From assembly GCF_002288925.2 (NCBI RefSeq), contig NW_022097999.1:16094654-16158653 (forward strand): a stretch of DNA of 64,000 bases, written 5' to 3'. The stretch's first letter is position 1, and every line of letters begins with the position of its first letter. The translations under genes and the position numbers were made by a program. Origin of the DNA: Delphinapterus leucas (taxonomy: Eukaryota > Chordata > Mammalia > Artiodactyla > Monodontidae). This document shows, one piece after another, positions 22,310 through 34,215 of the stretch. Below the pieces are notes generated by a model, which was given only the letters and a program-made list of their open reading frames with translations, was not told where the DNA came from and searched no databases.

Positions 22310-22840
22310 ACCTAAACCCTCTTACTATATAATCCAGTAATCACGCTCCTTGGTATTTACCCGAAATGAGCTGAAAACTTTTGTCCACATAAAACCCTGC
22401 ACGCAAATGTTCATAGCAGCTTAATTCATGATTGTCCAAACTAGAAGCAACCAAGATGCCCTTCAGTATAAGCAAACTGTGGTACATCTGTACAATGGAA
22501 TATTATTCAGCAATAAAAATAGAGCTCTCAAGCCCTCAGAAGTCATGGAGGAATCTTAAATGCATATTAAGTGAAAAAAGTCAGTCTGAAAAGGCTATGT
22601 ACTGTATGATTCCAACTATAGAATTCTGAAAAAGGCAAAATTATAGAGGCAACAGAAAGACCACTGATGCCAGGGTTTGGAGGTCGGGGGAAAGGAAGGG
22701 ATTAATAAATGGAGCATGGGAGTTTTAGGGCAGTGAAACTATTCTTTATGATACTATAATGGTGGTTATATCACATGCATTTTCTGTAAACATAAAACTG
22801 CTCTGTACAGTCTATTAATTTTAAAAAGTGACAGTCAGTA
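22310..22840 (+). mobile_element. Old L1 relic (ORF2 end and 3' UTR)
   Basis: caatggaatattattcagca, aaggctatgtactgtatgat and agggcagtgaaactattctt are old L1 3' sequence in sense orientation. Confidence 0.85.
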
Positions 22841-23299
22841 GAAGATATCCAAGCACAGAGAGAAAGAAAAAAATGGAAAACTTAATGGAGGATTCTGGCA
22901 GTTTGGCTAACTAATACAACTAGATTTTGGCTAAATTAGGACAAACATGCTGAGTGACCACAAAATCCCTATGAATGTTAGTCGTAAGTTGTCTGTATGG
23001 CTCCTCTGTTCTTTGCAGAAATTTTGAATTTCCCTGGGTTGTTCTGTCGTATATCTATTAGCTTATATCATACTGAATCCCCAACTAGAAGAAATGTAAA
23101 AAAGAATGTTTATGCGAACTCTTTAAAAATTAATTTGTAACCACTCTACATTTTAATGCAAGGCTGGACTCACAAGAAATAAAAATGGTATCTCTAAGGG
23201 CAGAAGACAAACCAAACCAAAAGGGAAAAAAGTGTAAGAAACTGAAACGAGAGCTAGAAGCAGGGAGCAGTAAGGAAAATAAATCAGTGAGGGAAATGC

Positions 23300-25290
23300 C
23301 CAAATCAGCATTAGTAAGAGGAGAGTAACTCTTGGAATCACTACAAGGTGAGAGAACTAGGCCTGAGATTCCTGCATCGTCGGGTACCTCAGAGAGTGGT
23401 GCCGTGTGGTAGAGGGCCTAGGCCGCTGACAGACAGAAACAAAACATTCATCTCTGCAGAACATCCCAATTTAGCCCTCAGGATTCGTCTCCAGATTAAA
23501 ATCAAACAAATAGACTTCAAAATAAAAATATCAAACACAGAAGAAAACAAACATCCAGGTAAGAGCAAAAATATAAAAAATAGATTTAGACTCCTAAGAA
23601 TTTCAGATGGAAGAATCACCAGATGTGGAATGTAAAAGACCAATGTATGAAATACTTTCATTAACTTTTAAAACTGAATTTTTAAAATAAGCACACACTA
23701 AGAAACTATGAATGACCAGGCAAATTTAAACAAGAATTAAAAAGAACTTTTTTAAAATGAAAAATATAACTGAAATTAAAATAGCAGTGAATAGCTTTAA
23801 CAGCAGGTAAAAATATATGAAGAAAGAATCAGAGAACTGGAACGTAGATGTAAAGAAATTATGTAGCATGCAGCTCAGGGAGACAAGAAGTATGGAAAAT
23901 ATGAACGAGAGGTTAAGAGACAGAATAAAGAATATGACACATGAGAGGCAGATGGAGACAATGGGGATTTTTCAGAAAGACAAAAGACATGAATTAGATA
24001 CAGGAAGCACAGTATAAACCAAGCAGGATAAATTTTCAAAATTCCACACTTGCATACATTATCATAATACTGAGGAACACCAAGTCAAACGGTGTCTTTA
24101 AATTGGCCAGAGATCTATCACCTACAGAAGAATGCCATACTGACACTTCTGAACACTAACAGTGGAAGCCAGAAGTCAGTGGAATGATCAGGTGTTTCAT
24201 GAACTTTAAAATGCCATCAATTCTAAGTCACACCACTACTTTAAATATACCAACAAAGGGGAAAAAATAGTGCCAATTAAACTATGACATGCGCCAGAGG
24301 GGAGGTCTGAGATGCAAGAGGTGTGCAAAGTGATAAACATGTAATTTATTTTATGCCAACATGTTTGTATAAAATAATGAAAACACAATTTATAGAGTTA
24401 AAAAAAAACAAATTAAAATACTGGTCCACAAAAACATGTTAAGTCAGGAAAGGGTTGATCAGAATAATAATGTTCTAAAGACCGTATATTATTAAAGAAG
24501 GGGTTATGATTCCAGACAACTTTCAATTGTATTGCATATGCACTGAAAATGTTCAGGAGTAAAGACAAGGAAAATATAGTGTAAAACTTCCAAACTAGTA
24601 CAGGGGGGAAATGGAGTTTAAAAAAAGAAAAATTGAGCCAATCAAAAAGTGAGAAGCAGCATAAAAGAGAGAAACAAATAGCATGATAGAAGTCTTCATG
24701 TTTTAAGAATCATAATAAATGTAAGGGGAATAAACTTGCCTGTAAAAAGCAGAGATTACCAAATTAAAAAACAATCCTCCACCCCCAATCCAGGTTTATT
24801 TGGCTTACAAGACACAAATATGTAGAAAGATAGAAGGGAAAATAATTGAAAAATATATACTACTAAATACTAACCAAAATAAAGCAAAGGTAGCTAAGTT
24901 GATATCACAGAAAACAGATTTTAAGGCAAAAACCATTAGCAATAAGGATGTCAGTACATGACAAAAAAAAGTTCAACTCACCAGGAAGACATAATTCTAA
25001 ACTTTATTTGCCTAAAAAGACAGCCTCAAAATGTATAAAGTAAAAATGATAAAATAGGGGAATTTGACAAATCCGTCATTACAGTGAGAGAATTCAAAAC
25101 ACTTCTCTCAATTATTGACAGGTCAGGCAGACAAAAGTTAATAAAGAGATGGAAGATCTGCATACAATTAACAAATGACTTAAAGGACATAGATTGAAAA
25201 ATAACAATTAGAAAATAAACATTCTTCTTAAGCAAATATGGCACATGAAAAAAAACTGGCTGTACCAAGACATAAAATATCTCAAAAAAG
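23300..25290 (+). mobile_element. HAL1/L1 ORF1-region relic
   Basis: aagaatcagagaactggaac, agtggaagccagaagtcagt and ttggcttacaagacacaaat resemble successive parts of HAL1 or old L1 in sense orientation, with stops throughout. Confidence 0.65.
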
Positions 25291-25354
25291 TCTTCTAAGA
25301 AAAGGTAATAATACTTCTAAGAAAAGGTAATAATAAAAAGCTTACATTTGTATA

Positions 25355-25790
25355 AGTTTCCTATTGCTGCTGTAACAAACCCAGTGGCTTAAAATAAGAC
25401 TATCCTCTCACAGTTCAGGGGGCCAGAAGTCCAAATTCAGTTACTAGTCCAAATCAAAGTGTTGGCTGGCTGAGCCCTGCACCCTCCTGAACCTCTGGGG
25501 AAAATCCATTCCTGGCCCCCAACAGCTTTTGGTGGCTGATGGCATTCCTTGGCTTATGGCTGCAATACTCCAGTCTCTGCCTCTGTGGTCACATTGCTTT
25601 CTCCTCTTCTGGCTGTAATCTTTCTGTGCTTCACTGTTATTAAGAATATTGTGATTTCATTTAGGGCCCATCTGGATAACCTAAGAAAATCTCATCTCAA
25701 GATCCCTAACTTAATCACATTTGCAAGGGCCTTTTTCCATATAAGGTAACATTTACAGGTACAGGGATTAGGACCTGACACCTTTGGGGA
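25355..25790. mobile_element. Ancient mammalian interspersed repeat (family not named)
   Basis: tataagtttcctattgctgc to gattaggacctgacaccttt follows a widely repeated mammalian consensus I recognise but cannot name safely. Confidence 0.7.
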
Positions 25791-25801
25791 CCATTATTTA
25801 T

Positions 25802-25802
<1 letters not shown>

Positions 25803-25829
<27 letters not shown>
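25803..25829. repeat. (AT)n microsatellite
   Basis: A simple AT run following the old repeat. Confidence 0.97.
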
Positions 25830-25833
<4 letters not shown>

Positions 25834-26029
25834 TTATGCTGTGCTGGATTCTGAGCACTTTTAAAATATTAATTTATGCTCTCAACAATCTATGAGATAG
25901 GAGCTATTATTATTCCCACTTTCAGAAGGCAAAACTGAGGTGGAGAAAGGTTATAACCTGCCCAAGCTATGTCATATTCACATGTTCTTTGACTACAATG
26001 CAATTATTTAGAAATCAGTAACAAAAGAT

Positions 26030-26935
26030 TTAACTTTTTATTTTGAATTAACTTCAGAAATACAGGAAATTTGCAAAACAGCACAAATTCCCATGTACCC
26101 TTCACCTAGATTCTCCAAATGTTAACATATTAACATATTTGCTTTATCGTTTTCTGCATACATACTTTCTGAAACTTTTAAGTTGCATATATAATGTCTC
26201 ATTATCCCTAAATAGTGTGTCTTTCCTAAAAAACAACTTTTTTTTAAGTAACTACAGTATAATGATCAAATTCAGGAAATTACCATTGATACAATGCTGT
26301 TATCTAATCTATACTCAAATCTCACAAATTGGCTCAAAATTGTCCTTCATAGCAAAAAAAATTTTTTCTTAACCAGGATCCAATCCAAGATCATGTTTTG
26401 CATTATTTGTCACATTTCTTTAGTCTTCTTTAATCTGAAACTTTTGACAAGTATAAGCTGGTTATTTTGTAGGATATCCTTCAATTTAGTTTTTTAAAAA
26501 TATTTTTTAAAATAAATTTTATTTTATTTATATTTATTGTGGCTGCATTGGGTCTTCACTGCTGTGCGCGGGCTTTCTCTAGTTGCAGTGAGCGGGGACT
26601 ACTCTTCGTTGCGGTGTGTGGGCTTCTCACTGCGGTGGCTTCTCTTGTTGCGGAGCACGGGCTTTAGGTGCACAGGCTTCAGTAGTTGTGGCGCATGGGC
26701 TTAGCTGCTGTGCGGCATGTGGGATCTTCCCCGACCAGGGCTCAAACCCATGTCCCCTGTGTTGGCAGGCGGATTCTTAACCACTGCGCCACCAGGGAAG
26801 CCCCAAAAATATTTCTTCTTGATTATGTTCAGTTTATACATTTTTGCCAGGCATACCACATAAGTGACGTTGTACCTTCAGTCCATCATATCAGAATGCA
26901 TGTAATATAAAGTTGTCTTATTAATGGTGACACGA
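26030..26935. mobile_element. Old L1-type relic split by a SINE
   Basis: aattcccatgtacccttcac, aggaaattaccattgataca and, after the SINE, ttgccaggcataccacataa with ccatcatatcagaatgcatg belong to one old repeat consensus. The SINE at 26506-26804 divides it. Confidence 0.7.
26506..26804 (-). mobile_element. CHR-type SINE
   Basis: Inverted copy ending ccaccagggaagcccc; the duplication aaaaatattt (26496-26505, 26805-26814) brackets it. Confidence 0.95.
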
Positions 26936-27099
26936 ATATAAGTTTTTTAAAGGAAATACATTTACAAAAACTTAAATTTGTGCTTTCAAAAACAAAAAGT
27001 TCATAGCTCATAGAAATCATAATTTAAATTTTTTAATATTAGCACTGAGAATACATTTGTGTACAAACATATTTGTGCACACAAACGCACAAATTGTGG

Positions 27100-27840
27100 G
27101 ATGTAGTAAAAGACAAACTTAGAGGCTTAGATGTTTATTTCAGAGTAAAAATAACATTGAACATGAATTAAATGTCCAATTTATGAAAGAAAAATAACAG
27201 AATAAGCCTCCAGAAAGGAGAGCATGAAAAGAAAAAGGCAGAGAGGATCAACAAAGCCAAAAGTTGGTTCTTTAAAAACTAATAAAATAGACAAACTTCT
27301 GGCAAAATGGTCAAGGAAAAGAAAGTGAGAAGACACAATACTGGGAAAGGAAATAGGTATATATATCTAGCAGAGGTTTAAAAAATAAGAAAGTTCCTCA
27401 AAAGTTACTTTATGCTAATAAATTTGGGGAAAAAATAACAAAACTTTTTTTCAAAATTGAATCGAGAAAAAATAGAAACCCTGAGTAGTCTCATTATTTT
27501 TAAAGCAACATAATAAGTAGTTAAAAATCTTGCCACAAATAAATACTAGGACCAGACTGTTTTATAAGCTTTCAAAGGAAAGTCTGTCCCGATCTTTTAC
27601 AGATTCTTCTAGAGCACAGTAAATAAAACAGGTAGCACTCCCCAGCTCATTTAATGAAGTTATAATCTTGATATAAAAACCAGACAAGTATGAGAAAGAC
27701 TGCAAGCCCATTTCTTAAATATAGATGCAGAAATTCTAACTACAATACCAGCAAACTGAATTCCACAGTAAATAAAGATAGTGAAGTAAGATCAAGAATG
27801 TAAAGGTGATTTAATACTAGAAAGTCATAACTAAACTAAA
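27100..27840 (+). mobile_element. Old L1 ORF2 relic
   Basis: aacaaagccaaaagttggtt, aactaataaaatagacaaac and aggaccagactgttttataa are ORF2-derived L1 text, frame broken. Confidence 0.8.
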
Positions 27841-27899
27841 GCAAGATCTCTGAACTCTTCCAGAAATAGCTCACCTAGTATGTGCTTCAATATGTAGGT

Positions 27900-28345
27900 A
27901 CTCCTAGCTATTCTTGGAACATACCAGGTATGCTCTCTCCTTGGGCTCTTTGCACAGGCTGGTCTGCCTGAAATGCTCTTCCCCCAGGGAGGTAAAGGTC
28001 TTGCTCAAGATGGTTCCAATGCCACCTCTCTCTGGGTCTGCCATGAGTACCTTATTTAACGTCACAAGCCTCCCATCCCTACCCCAACAAACATTGATTC
28101 CCCATCCTACTTACCCTGCTTCATTTTTCCCCACAGCATATAACACTTACACCACATTATTATTCCTTTTGTTTATTACCTGTCCCTCATTTGCTCCCTC
28201 CCCATGTCCCTCCCCCGCCCCACATCCTGTTCAAGTGTAAGCTCAACTGGGGTTAAGAATTTTTTGTCTGCTTTGTTCATTGTAGTTTCTCCAGCATCCA
28301 GAAGCATAAATGGACATGGTTGGCATTCAATAAACGCACACAACA
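27900..28345 (+). mobile_element. L2 3' end relic
   Basis: gctctttgcacaggctggtc, cctgaaatgctcttccccca and ccagcatccagaagcataaa follow L2. Frames at 27914-28560 are artefacts. Confidence 0.85.
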
Positions 28346-29735
28346 GTTTGTCTAGAAACTTTTGTAACAAGGAAGACAAGCTGGCTTTACATCCTTTTGG
28401 GATTACCTTTTGTAGTACCCATTTTGCTTGCTTTTCAGTGACACAGGTAAAGGAGAGTGGTCAAAGTTGTAATATGCTGTTTATCACATTAAAATTTTTT
28501 TCATCTATTAAGTTTGTGTTCATGCTAGACAGTGTTCCATTTCTAGATGTTTCCATATAAATCTCAATAGAAAGAATTACATTTCCACAAGGGAATTTTA
28601 ATTCTGTCTATATTTATATGTTTTGCATCAGGAGTAACAAATATGCTAATCTAAAAATACTGGAATGTCACAAAGTAGTGAGTCCTTAAAATTTAATTAG
28701 TTTCTAACATATTAAATAAAAAGCTTTGATCATTTGTTTTGATACTGGTAAACTACAGAGCAAAGTAGCAAAATCCAGGACCACCAAAATATCAGGTAAT
28801 TTTTGGTATCAATAGACTTCAGAAATTATAGTACTACTTAAGCTCGTTTCATTCTCATAAGGTATTATTATCACAGTAAATCTCCTCTTTTACACTGAAT
28901 CAGCACCATTCGTATTGGTATTGGCATTGATGTTCACTCTATATAAAGTTCACTTCCATTGTATTTTGATGCAATAAATATCAAGTGAGAACTCAGAATT
29001 CATCTCTTTGGGGCAGGACCACATTTGAGGAAATGGAGACCAATATCATCTTTATTTATTGCCAGCGCACATGGGCCTGACATAAGGACAAATCAAAATG
29101 GCACACATCATTCTGTGTGCAGGGCAATTCCTCTCCTGGCCTCCCTCCCCCATGCTATTGTACTGAAAGGACAATGAAAGAACAATAAATTAAAATCCAG
29201 TTTTCTATGTTGTGAGGAGAGCTGATTCTACAGTAATCATCAATACGAATCTACTCTGCTCTTTGAGTTCAAACCTTATCTAGCACACATCAGACTATAA
29301 AATCAAGTCAATATAAAGTTAAGTCTAAAAATTATGCTTCACTGTTTTGAAGGTTTTTGAGAACACTGGTTTCTCTTTTAGTATAATTTTTCTTTCACGT
29401 GCCTGGAAACATAGATTTTCATGTCATCATCTTCAGCCTTGAGTGTTGAATACAAGAGGATACTTGCTGAGCTGAAGCAGTCAAAGCCATAGCTCAGAAG
29501 TTTTGAGATTGCTAAGGGATTTCCTAGCCAGATTACAGCTATTTTCTAGACGGGATAAAAGGTGAAGTATTTTGTATACTTGCAAACCAATCCCTCCCCC
29601 TCTCTACCAACTGTCCAGCAAAAACCACCACCAAACAATTAACCAACAAATGTGTGAAAGCAAATAATATATTGCCCAGGTCATTGTGATTTCACCATTT
29701 CTACAACAAAATGAGAGAGAGAGAAAGGCAATGTG
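28346..29735. other. Region downstream of, or in, the HSD17B12 3' UTR
   Basis: No repeat or gene recognised. It contains the more distal candidate polyadenylation signal (29051-29060). If that one is used, 29040-29735 is 3' UTR. Confidence 0.5.
29051..29060 (-). terminator. HSD17B12: Candidate distal polyadenylation signal of HSD17B12
   Basis: On the minus strand, overlapping AATAAATAAA is followed by GT-rich sequence (ttggtctcc, tgtggtcctg). It would give a 3' UTR of about 2 kb. Confidence 0.4.
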
Positions 29736-29739
29736 TTTT

Positions 29740-31085
29740 TCGTAAAGCTAAATTTATTCTTTATTCTGAGATTATGTTCTTCCTATTTTGGGGATGCTAA
29801 AATGTCTTTTCTTTTATATAATAATGCCAATAGCAGATGGTAATTTGGGTTTTTCTGTTTTTGTTTTATGTCCTTAGCTGGCAAGTTTAAAAGCTAGAAA
29901 CACTTAAATACCCCAATTAAAAATTTTATTTATTTATCTGCAGATTTCCTGATGCTTAAATCTCAGAGCCTGGGAACCATAGCCTAGGTACTGACCTACC
30001 TTCTGTGTTGCATGTTTCACAACATTGAATTAATTTCCTAGCAAGTTCCCCAAACAAGTTATGTAGCAGAATAAAAGTCTTAATTTATAATAAACCAGTG
30101 CAAAAATAGGCTTAATTTCAAGCACCAAAGGAATATATTTTCAATCAACACCATGGTTAAAACATCTTTTATTAAAACTAATTGTATCAATATCTATAGG
30201 TACCTATTTAAAAGTATAATGCCACTACTCTAATATCATCATTGTTCTAAGAGTAGCCTAGTGTCACATATGTGAGCAGTATTGGTGCAGTGCAGAAACA
30301 AAGAAGCTGGGGTCCAAGCAGGCCACCTTGCTGGGTCAGGGTTTTAGTGGCAGTGATGGAGCAGCCCATCAATGTACATTTTGGCCCATTTACCTTTATA
30401 AATCATACCATATAGCATTCAGGATTTACATACATTTAAACTGAGAAGGCATACGTATTAGAGGAAAGCATATTTTAGTGGGCATGTGTCAAAAATAACT
30501 CTGTATTTCATCATTATTTTTACGTCATTAGCTACCCTTGAGAAAGGAAAGTTCCATATAAATGTACAAACCAGGACATACTTTGAGAAAACCTTACAGA
30601 GTGCTATGCAAATTGCAGTGTGTCCTCCCATAAGTAAATCAATTAATCCCCACTCCCTCAAAGTGTTAAAAACAAAAAAGGATAGCTGGCCGTCACTTTT
30701 TAAAGTATGTTTCAGAGAAAATACAAGCATAATCATCATTGGCATTTTGGACCAGATGAAACTCTTAACCCTTACGTCTGACTCTATCATTCAGTGATTT
30801 GTTATAATTGTGTTCCTTCCTAGTAAGCAGTTCTTGCTAATGTTAGTTCTGTATCTATTTGATAGAGGCATTTATGTTACATTTCAAAATAACTCCTGGT
30901 AGCATCCAGAATATATGTCAGGAACTCCTGAAAGCAACTCTGCTTTCCTCTCAATTATGACATTTAGCTTTATCAGTAACTGTTAATTAACATGACAACT
31001 GAAGATTTGGAGATGGTGGGCGCCTTGCAGCAAACATGCCTAGGCTGGAACATCTGGTCAAGTTGCTCAACACAGTTACCAATGC
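29740..31085 (-). other. HSD17B12: HSD17B12 3' UTR (probable)
   Basis: It follows the stop codon directly. It is AT-rich, has no recognised repeats and has tandem AATAAA signals at its left end. The 110-codon minus frame at 30458-30790 and its plus shadow have no support as genes. Confidence 0.6.
29753..29766 (-). terminator. HSD17B12: Candidate proximal polyadenylation signals of HSD17B12
   Basis: On the minus strand two signals lie in tandem (AATAAAGAATAAA). About 35 nt downstream is a T-rich element (tttctctctctctcattttg). This would give a 3' UTR of about 1.3 kb, near what I recall for human. Confidence 0.5.
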
Positions 31086-31190
31086 TTAGTTCTTCTTAAT
31101 TTTCTTCAGATAGCGAGCCCGGGTGGAGTTGCCTAAATTCATGGTCAATTTAAAATACAACCAGGAAGGCAGGCTTGAGATTACTGAGGC
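31086..31190 (-). CDS. HSD17B12: HSD17B12 last coding exon (11)
   Basis: After acceptor ctttccctag it reads ASVISSLPSWLYFKLTMNLG then NSTRARYLKKIKKN and stop TAA at 31088-31086. It matches the human end (SIISNLPSWIYLK...STRAHYLKKTKKN). The tail KKIKKN keeps a KxKxx-type dilysine pattern for ER retrieval. SLPSWLYF is the hydrophobic C-terminal segment. Confidence 0.96.
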   Translation of the reverse strand, partial: ASVISSLPSWLYFKLTMNLGNSTRARYLKKIKKN

Positions 31191-31449
31191 CTAGGGAAAG
31201 AAATGGGGAGATATGCAATTAAGGCTTACAATCTGAACTCATTTGAAACATATGATCTTATGTTTTACTATATTGTTTTTTTATTTATAGGTAGATTTTA
31301 GAGTTCTTGGGTGTACAGTTGAAAACAGATGCCTTGCTAGTAAGTCTAGACAATGTATATATGCTAATATACCACATACTATTTTGTGACTCGATGGGAA
31401 AGAAAACCCCAAACCAAAGTACTGATTTGGAACTTAAAAATCTACATAC

Positions 31450-31599
31450 CATAAGAGAATGGATCAGGTATCCGTTGGTTCGGGATTGCACGCCGACGGT
31501 TTTAATGGCAGACTTCACAAACGTCTCTGAAGAGGGCTTATCCAAAGTTGGCTTTCGAATTTTAGCCAGCTTCGTAGCTACAAAGTAGGGCAGGACACT
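31450..31599 (-). CDS. HSD17B12: HSD17B12 coding exon 10
   Basis: 150 bp, phase 0 at both ends, acceptor gttgccattctag and donor gtatgtaga. It codes 50 residues starting SVLPYFVATKLAKIRKPTLD and continuing KPSSETFVKSAIKTVGVQSR then TNGYLIHSLM. It covers the substrate-side region after the YxxxK helix. A run of 10 G lies 16 nt upstream of the acceptor on the coding strand. Confidence 0.97.
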
Positions 31600-31823
31600 C
31601 TAGAATGGCAACATACCCCCCCCCCAAAAAAACATGCCACTGATTAGGAAGGCCACAAACTCAATTCACACTGATGCTTGATTGCTCTTAGTGGCAGAAA
31701 CATTCTGAAAAAATCTAAAGTTTGTATCTTTAGAGAAAGAGAAGAAAAGAGAAGCAGCTATCTAAAAGCTACCTTGATAGAACAAACGATAGCATAAAAC
31801 AAGTTGTATAAAAACAATCTGTC

Positions 31824-32023
31824 GGGCTTCCCTGGTGGCGCAGTTGTTGAGAGTCTGCCTGCCGATGCAGGGGACATGGGTTCGTGCCCCGGTCCGGGAA
31901 GATCCCACATGCCGCGGAGCGGCTAGGCCCGTGAGCCATGGCCGCTGGGCCTGCGCATCCGGAGCCTGTGCTCCGCAACAGGAGAGGCCACAACAGTGAG
32001 AGGCCCGCATACCGCAAACAAAT
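31824..32023 (+). mobile_element. CHR-type SINE (cetacean class)
   Basis: gggcttccctggtggcgcag to ggcccgcataccgcaaac, with a very short A tail. The perfect duplication acaatctgtc (31814-31823, 32024-32033) brackets it. Confidence 0.96.
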
Positions 32024-33162
32024 ACAATCTGTCAATACAACAGAGTTTGAGACTACAGAAAGTATTAAAGATAAGCAGAAACATACTTTTTGAGTCTTTA
32101 AAAAGAAGGCATTAAACAAATCTAGAGAGCAGAGATTTGGGGCCGGGTGCTTTCTACTCTGACTAAACAATAGTTACAGAACCACCACATAGGAGATTTT
32201 TGACATTTTATGCCCCTAAAGAGATAATAATAATTTCCTCCATACTTTATGGTTATTAAGCTTGTTCTATCAGTTTTGGTCCCTCTAAAATAAACATTTC
32301 ATGTTCTCAGCTTTGGGCTACCACTTTTCTTCCCTAGTTTCTTACCATTCTGCTTCTGAGTTTTATAAACTTTGCTATTGATAACAGGACCACCACTCTT
32401 TTTTTTTCTTTTTTCTCTGTTGTGGGAAGACAGGATAACAGTATGGAAACAGCTTGGGTAACTAACAGACACTTCACAGAAGTGGTGTGGGATGACAAAG
32501 CTGGACATTACCTTTTAGGTTAGGGGAGCTGTTTCTTTATTTCTTATGCTTGCTATATTTTGGATATGCTTCAACACAGAATGCAAGGAAACACTATTAC
32601 AACGACTCCTGAGTCATGACACAAGCGGTTCCTTCTGTAGTTTGAAATTACTTGGGCATGGTTGTGCACCAAGGAGTGAATGTATTCTGTTTATCTGACA
32701 TGTATGAAAGGAAAGGGTATAAATTACAATGAAACTTCTATTAAGGAAGAGGATCTGTTTCAACACATGGTGGTCAAAATCAAAAACTTCATTACTAAAG
32801 GCAGAAATAAAATTGAGATGTACTCCAAACTACAGATTTTCTTCCTGCCAAGAGCTGGGGAGTTCCCATATCTCTTTTGTTTTATTTTGTATTTTTCCCA
32901 TTCCCAAGTATGAGTCACCCTCCTTAACAGGTGAGCTGAAACTTCGGCCCACCTGTTAGAACCATGAACCCAAGGGACTAACCACTGTTACTCTCCAACT
33001 TTCTCCTTCTTAGTCCCTGCAGCCACAAACCCACACTAAGTAAAGTAACTTCCCCAAAGTACTTCAATACCTGGGCCAACTTTGATTAGGTGACTTTTGG
33101 TTTTTGAGAATTTGTGTGTTGGAATTATTACTCTACACTTATTCCTCACTTAAAAAGTAATT

Positions 33163-33640
33163 TTTTTTTTTTTTTTGGTCAAGCAGGTCTTTATTTTTAA
33201 ACCCACGTTGCTGCAAGGATCCAGTATATGAGCGCACCAACCAAAGAGAGATCCCAGACTAACACACAACATGAAATGCAGAGCTCATGAGGCTCTGCCA
33301 ATGGGTAGGGAAAGAAAAGTTTGTTCAAGCTGAGCAGCAAACAAAGCAAAGAGAGTGTTTGCATATACTCTGACTCCAACAGTGAAGGGCCATAAGCACA
33401 CCCCATCACACTTCTATGACCCAGGTTTCCTGGCTACAAAAAAAAATAAAGATTAAAAAACAAAAACAAAAACCTTCCCATATATTGATCACAAGCCTGC
33501 CAAGAGTACTGTACAGTATTGAGCTTCTCAACATAAAGGTGGTCCACTCATTATACCTTCCAATTATATAATTAGGTATTCTAATCCCCCCTCCTTTTCT
33601 ATGTGGCATAAATCAGACTGTTCTGATTTTGCAGAAGAAT
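33163..33640 (-). pseudogene. Possible processed retropseudogene of an unidentified mRNA
   Basis: On the minus strand the copy ends ...aaaaataaagacctgcttgacc followed by a run of A (plus-strand T run at about 33163-33178). A polyadenylation signal lies about 15 nt before the A run, the layout of a reverse-transcribed mRNA 3' end. The body includes a 70-codon frame (33409-33197) ending GALIYWILAATWV with hydrophobic stretches. I do not recognise the parent, and no target-site duplication was found. An L1-mobilised non-coding RNA is an alternative. Confidence 0.5.
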
Positions 33641-33739
33641 GAAGTCGCACTGCTTGGCTGAACCACTTGATGGTGCCACAAGTTAACAAACTCATCATTC
33701 GGCTAAACCATCCAGCTAGTCTAGAGAAGGTCCTGGCTC

Positions 33740-34000
33740 TTGAGGTGGGGACAACAGACGCATGTACATTCTATTCTGGAAAGGGTGTTTATTTCTACAA
33801 TGGTTTAAAATCAAAGCAGCTAACGTGGCCTAGCAGAGGATGGAAAGGATTCAGAGATGAAATAACTTTTGAGCTAAGTCTTAATAATGTGGAGGAATTT
33901 GCCAGGTAACACATAAGGGAAGAACATTTTGTAATGGGAACAGCAGGGGCAAAGAAAAGGAGACAGAGCAGGATGTTCTCATGGAACTGCAGTAGTTCAG
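33740..34000 (-). mobile_element. L2 relic
   Basis: gagctaagtcttaataatgt, gaggaatttgccaggtaaca and agcaggggcaaagaaaagga follow inverted L2. Confidence 0.65.
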
Positions 34001-34099
34001 CCAGCACGGTTCAAACAATGGAAATGTGTGAAGCAGTGGCAGAAGGAAGGCTAAACTTAAGTACAGAAAACGAAATCCAATCACCGACAGTATCGATTT

Positions 34100-34215
34100 C
34101 TAGAGCATAAGCTCTGTGACGACACAGTCCTATTCACCATTACATTGCCAATGCTTAGCCACTGCCATTGCCTAGCATGTAGTAGGAGTGCTAAGATCTA
34201 CTGAATGAATTAGCA
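34100..34215 (+). mobile_element. L2 3' end relic
   Basis: agagcataagctctgtgacg then ctagcatgtagtaggagtgc is L2 3' text. Confidence 0.7.

Larger units (their letters stand above)
20400..28000. other. Intergenic L1/HAL1 graveyard
   Basis: AT-rich DNA made largely of decayed L1 and HAL1-like pieces, interrupted by two SINEs, an unnamed old repeat (25355-25790) and an AT microsatellite. No cellular gene is supported. The 66-codon frame at 23817-24017 (coiled-coil-like, rich in E, R and K) fits a broken ORF1 remnant. Confidence 0.75.

Noticed and set aside
23817..24017. 66-codon Glu/Arg/Lys-rich frame
   Set aside because: Fits a broken L1/HAL1 ORF1 remnant in a field of L1 relics, not a host gene.
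30458..30797. 110-codon minus and 103-codon plus frames
   Set aside because: They overlap each other in the HSD17B12 3' UTR and show no protein family features.
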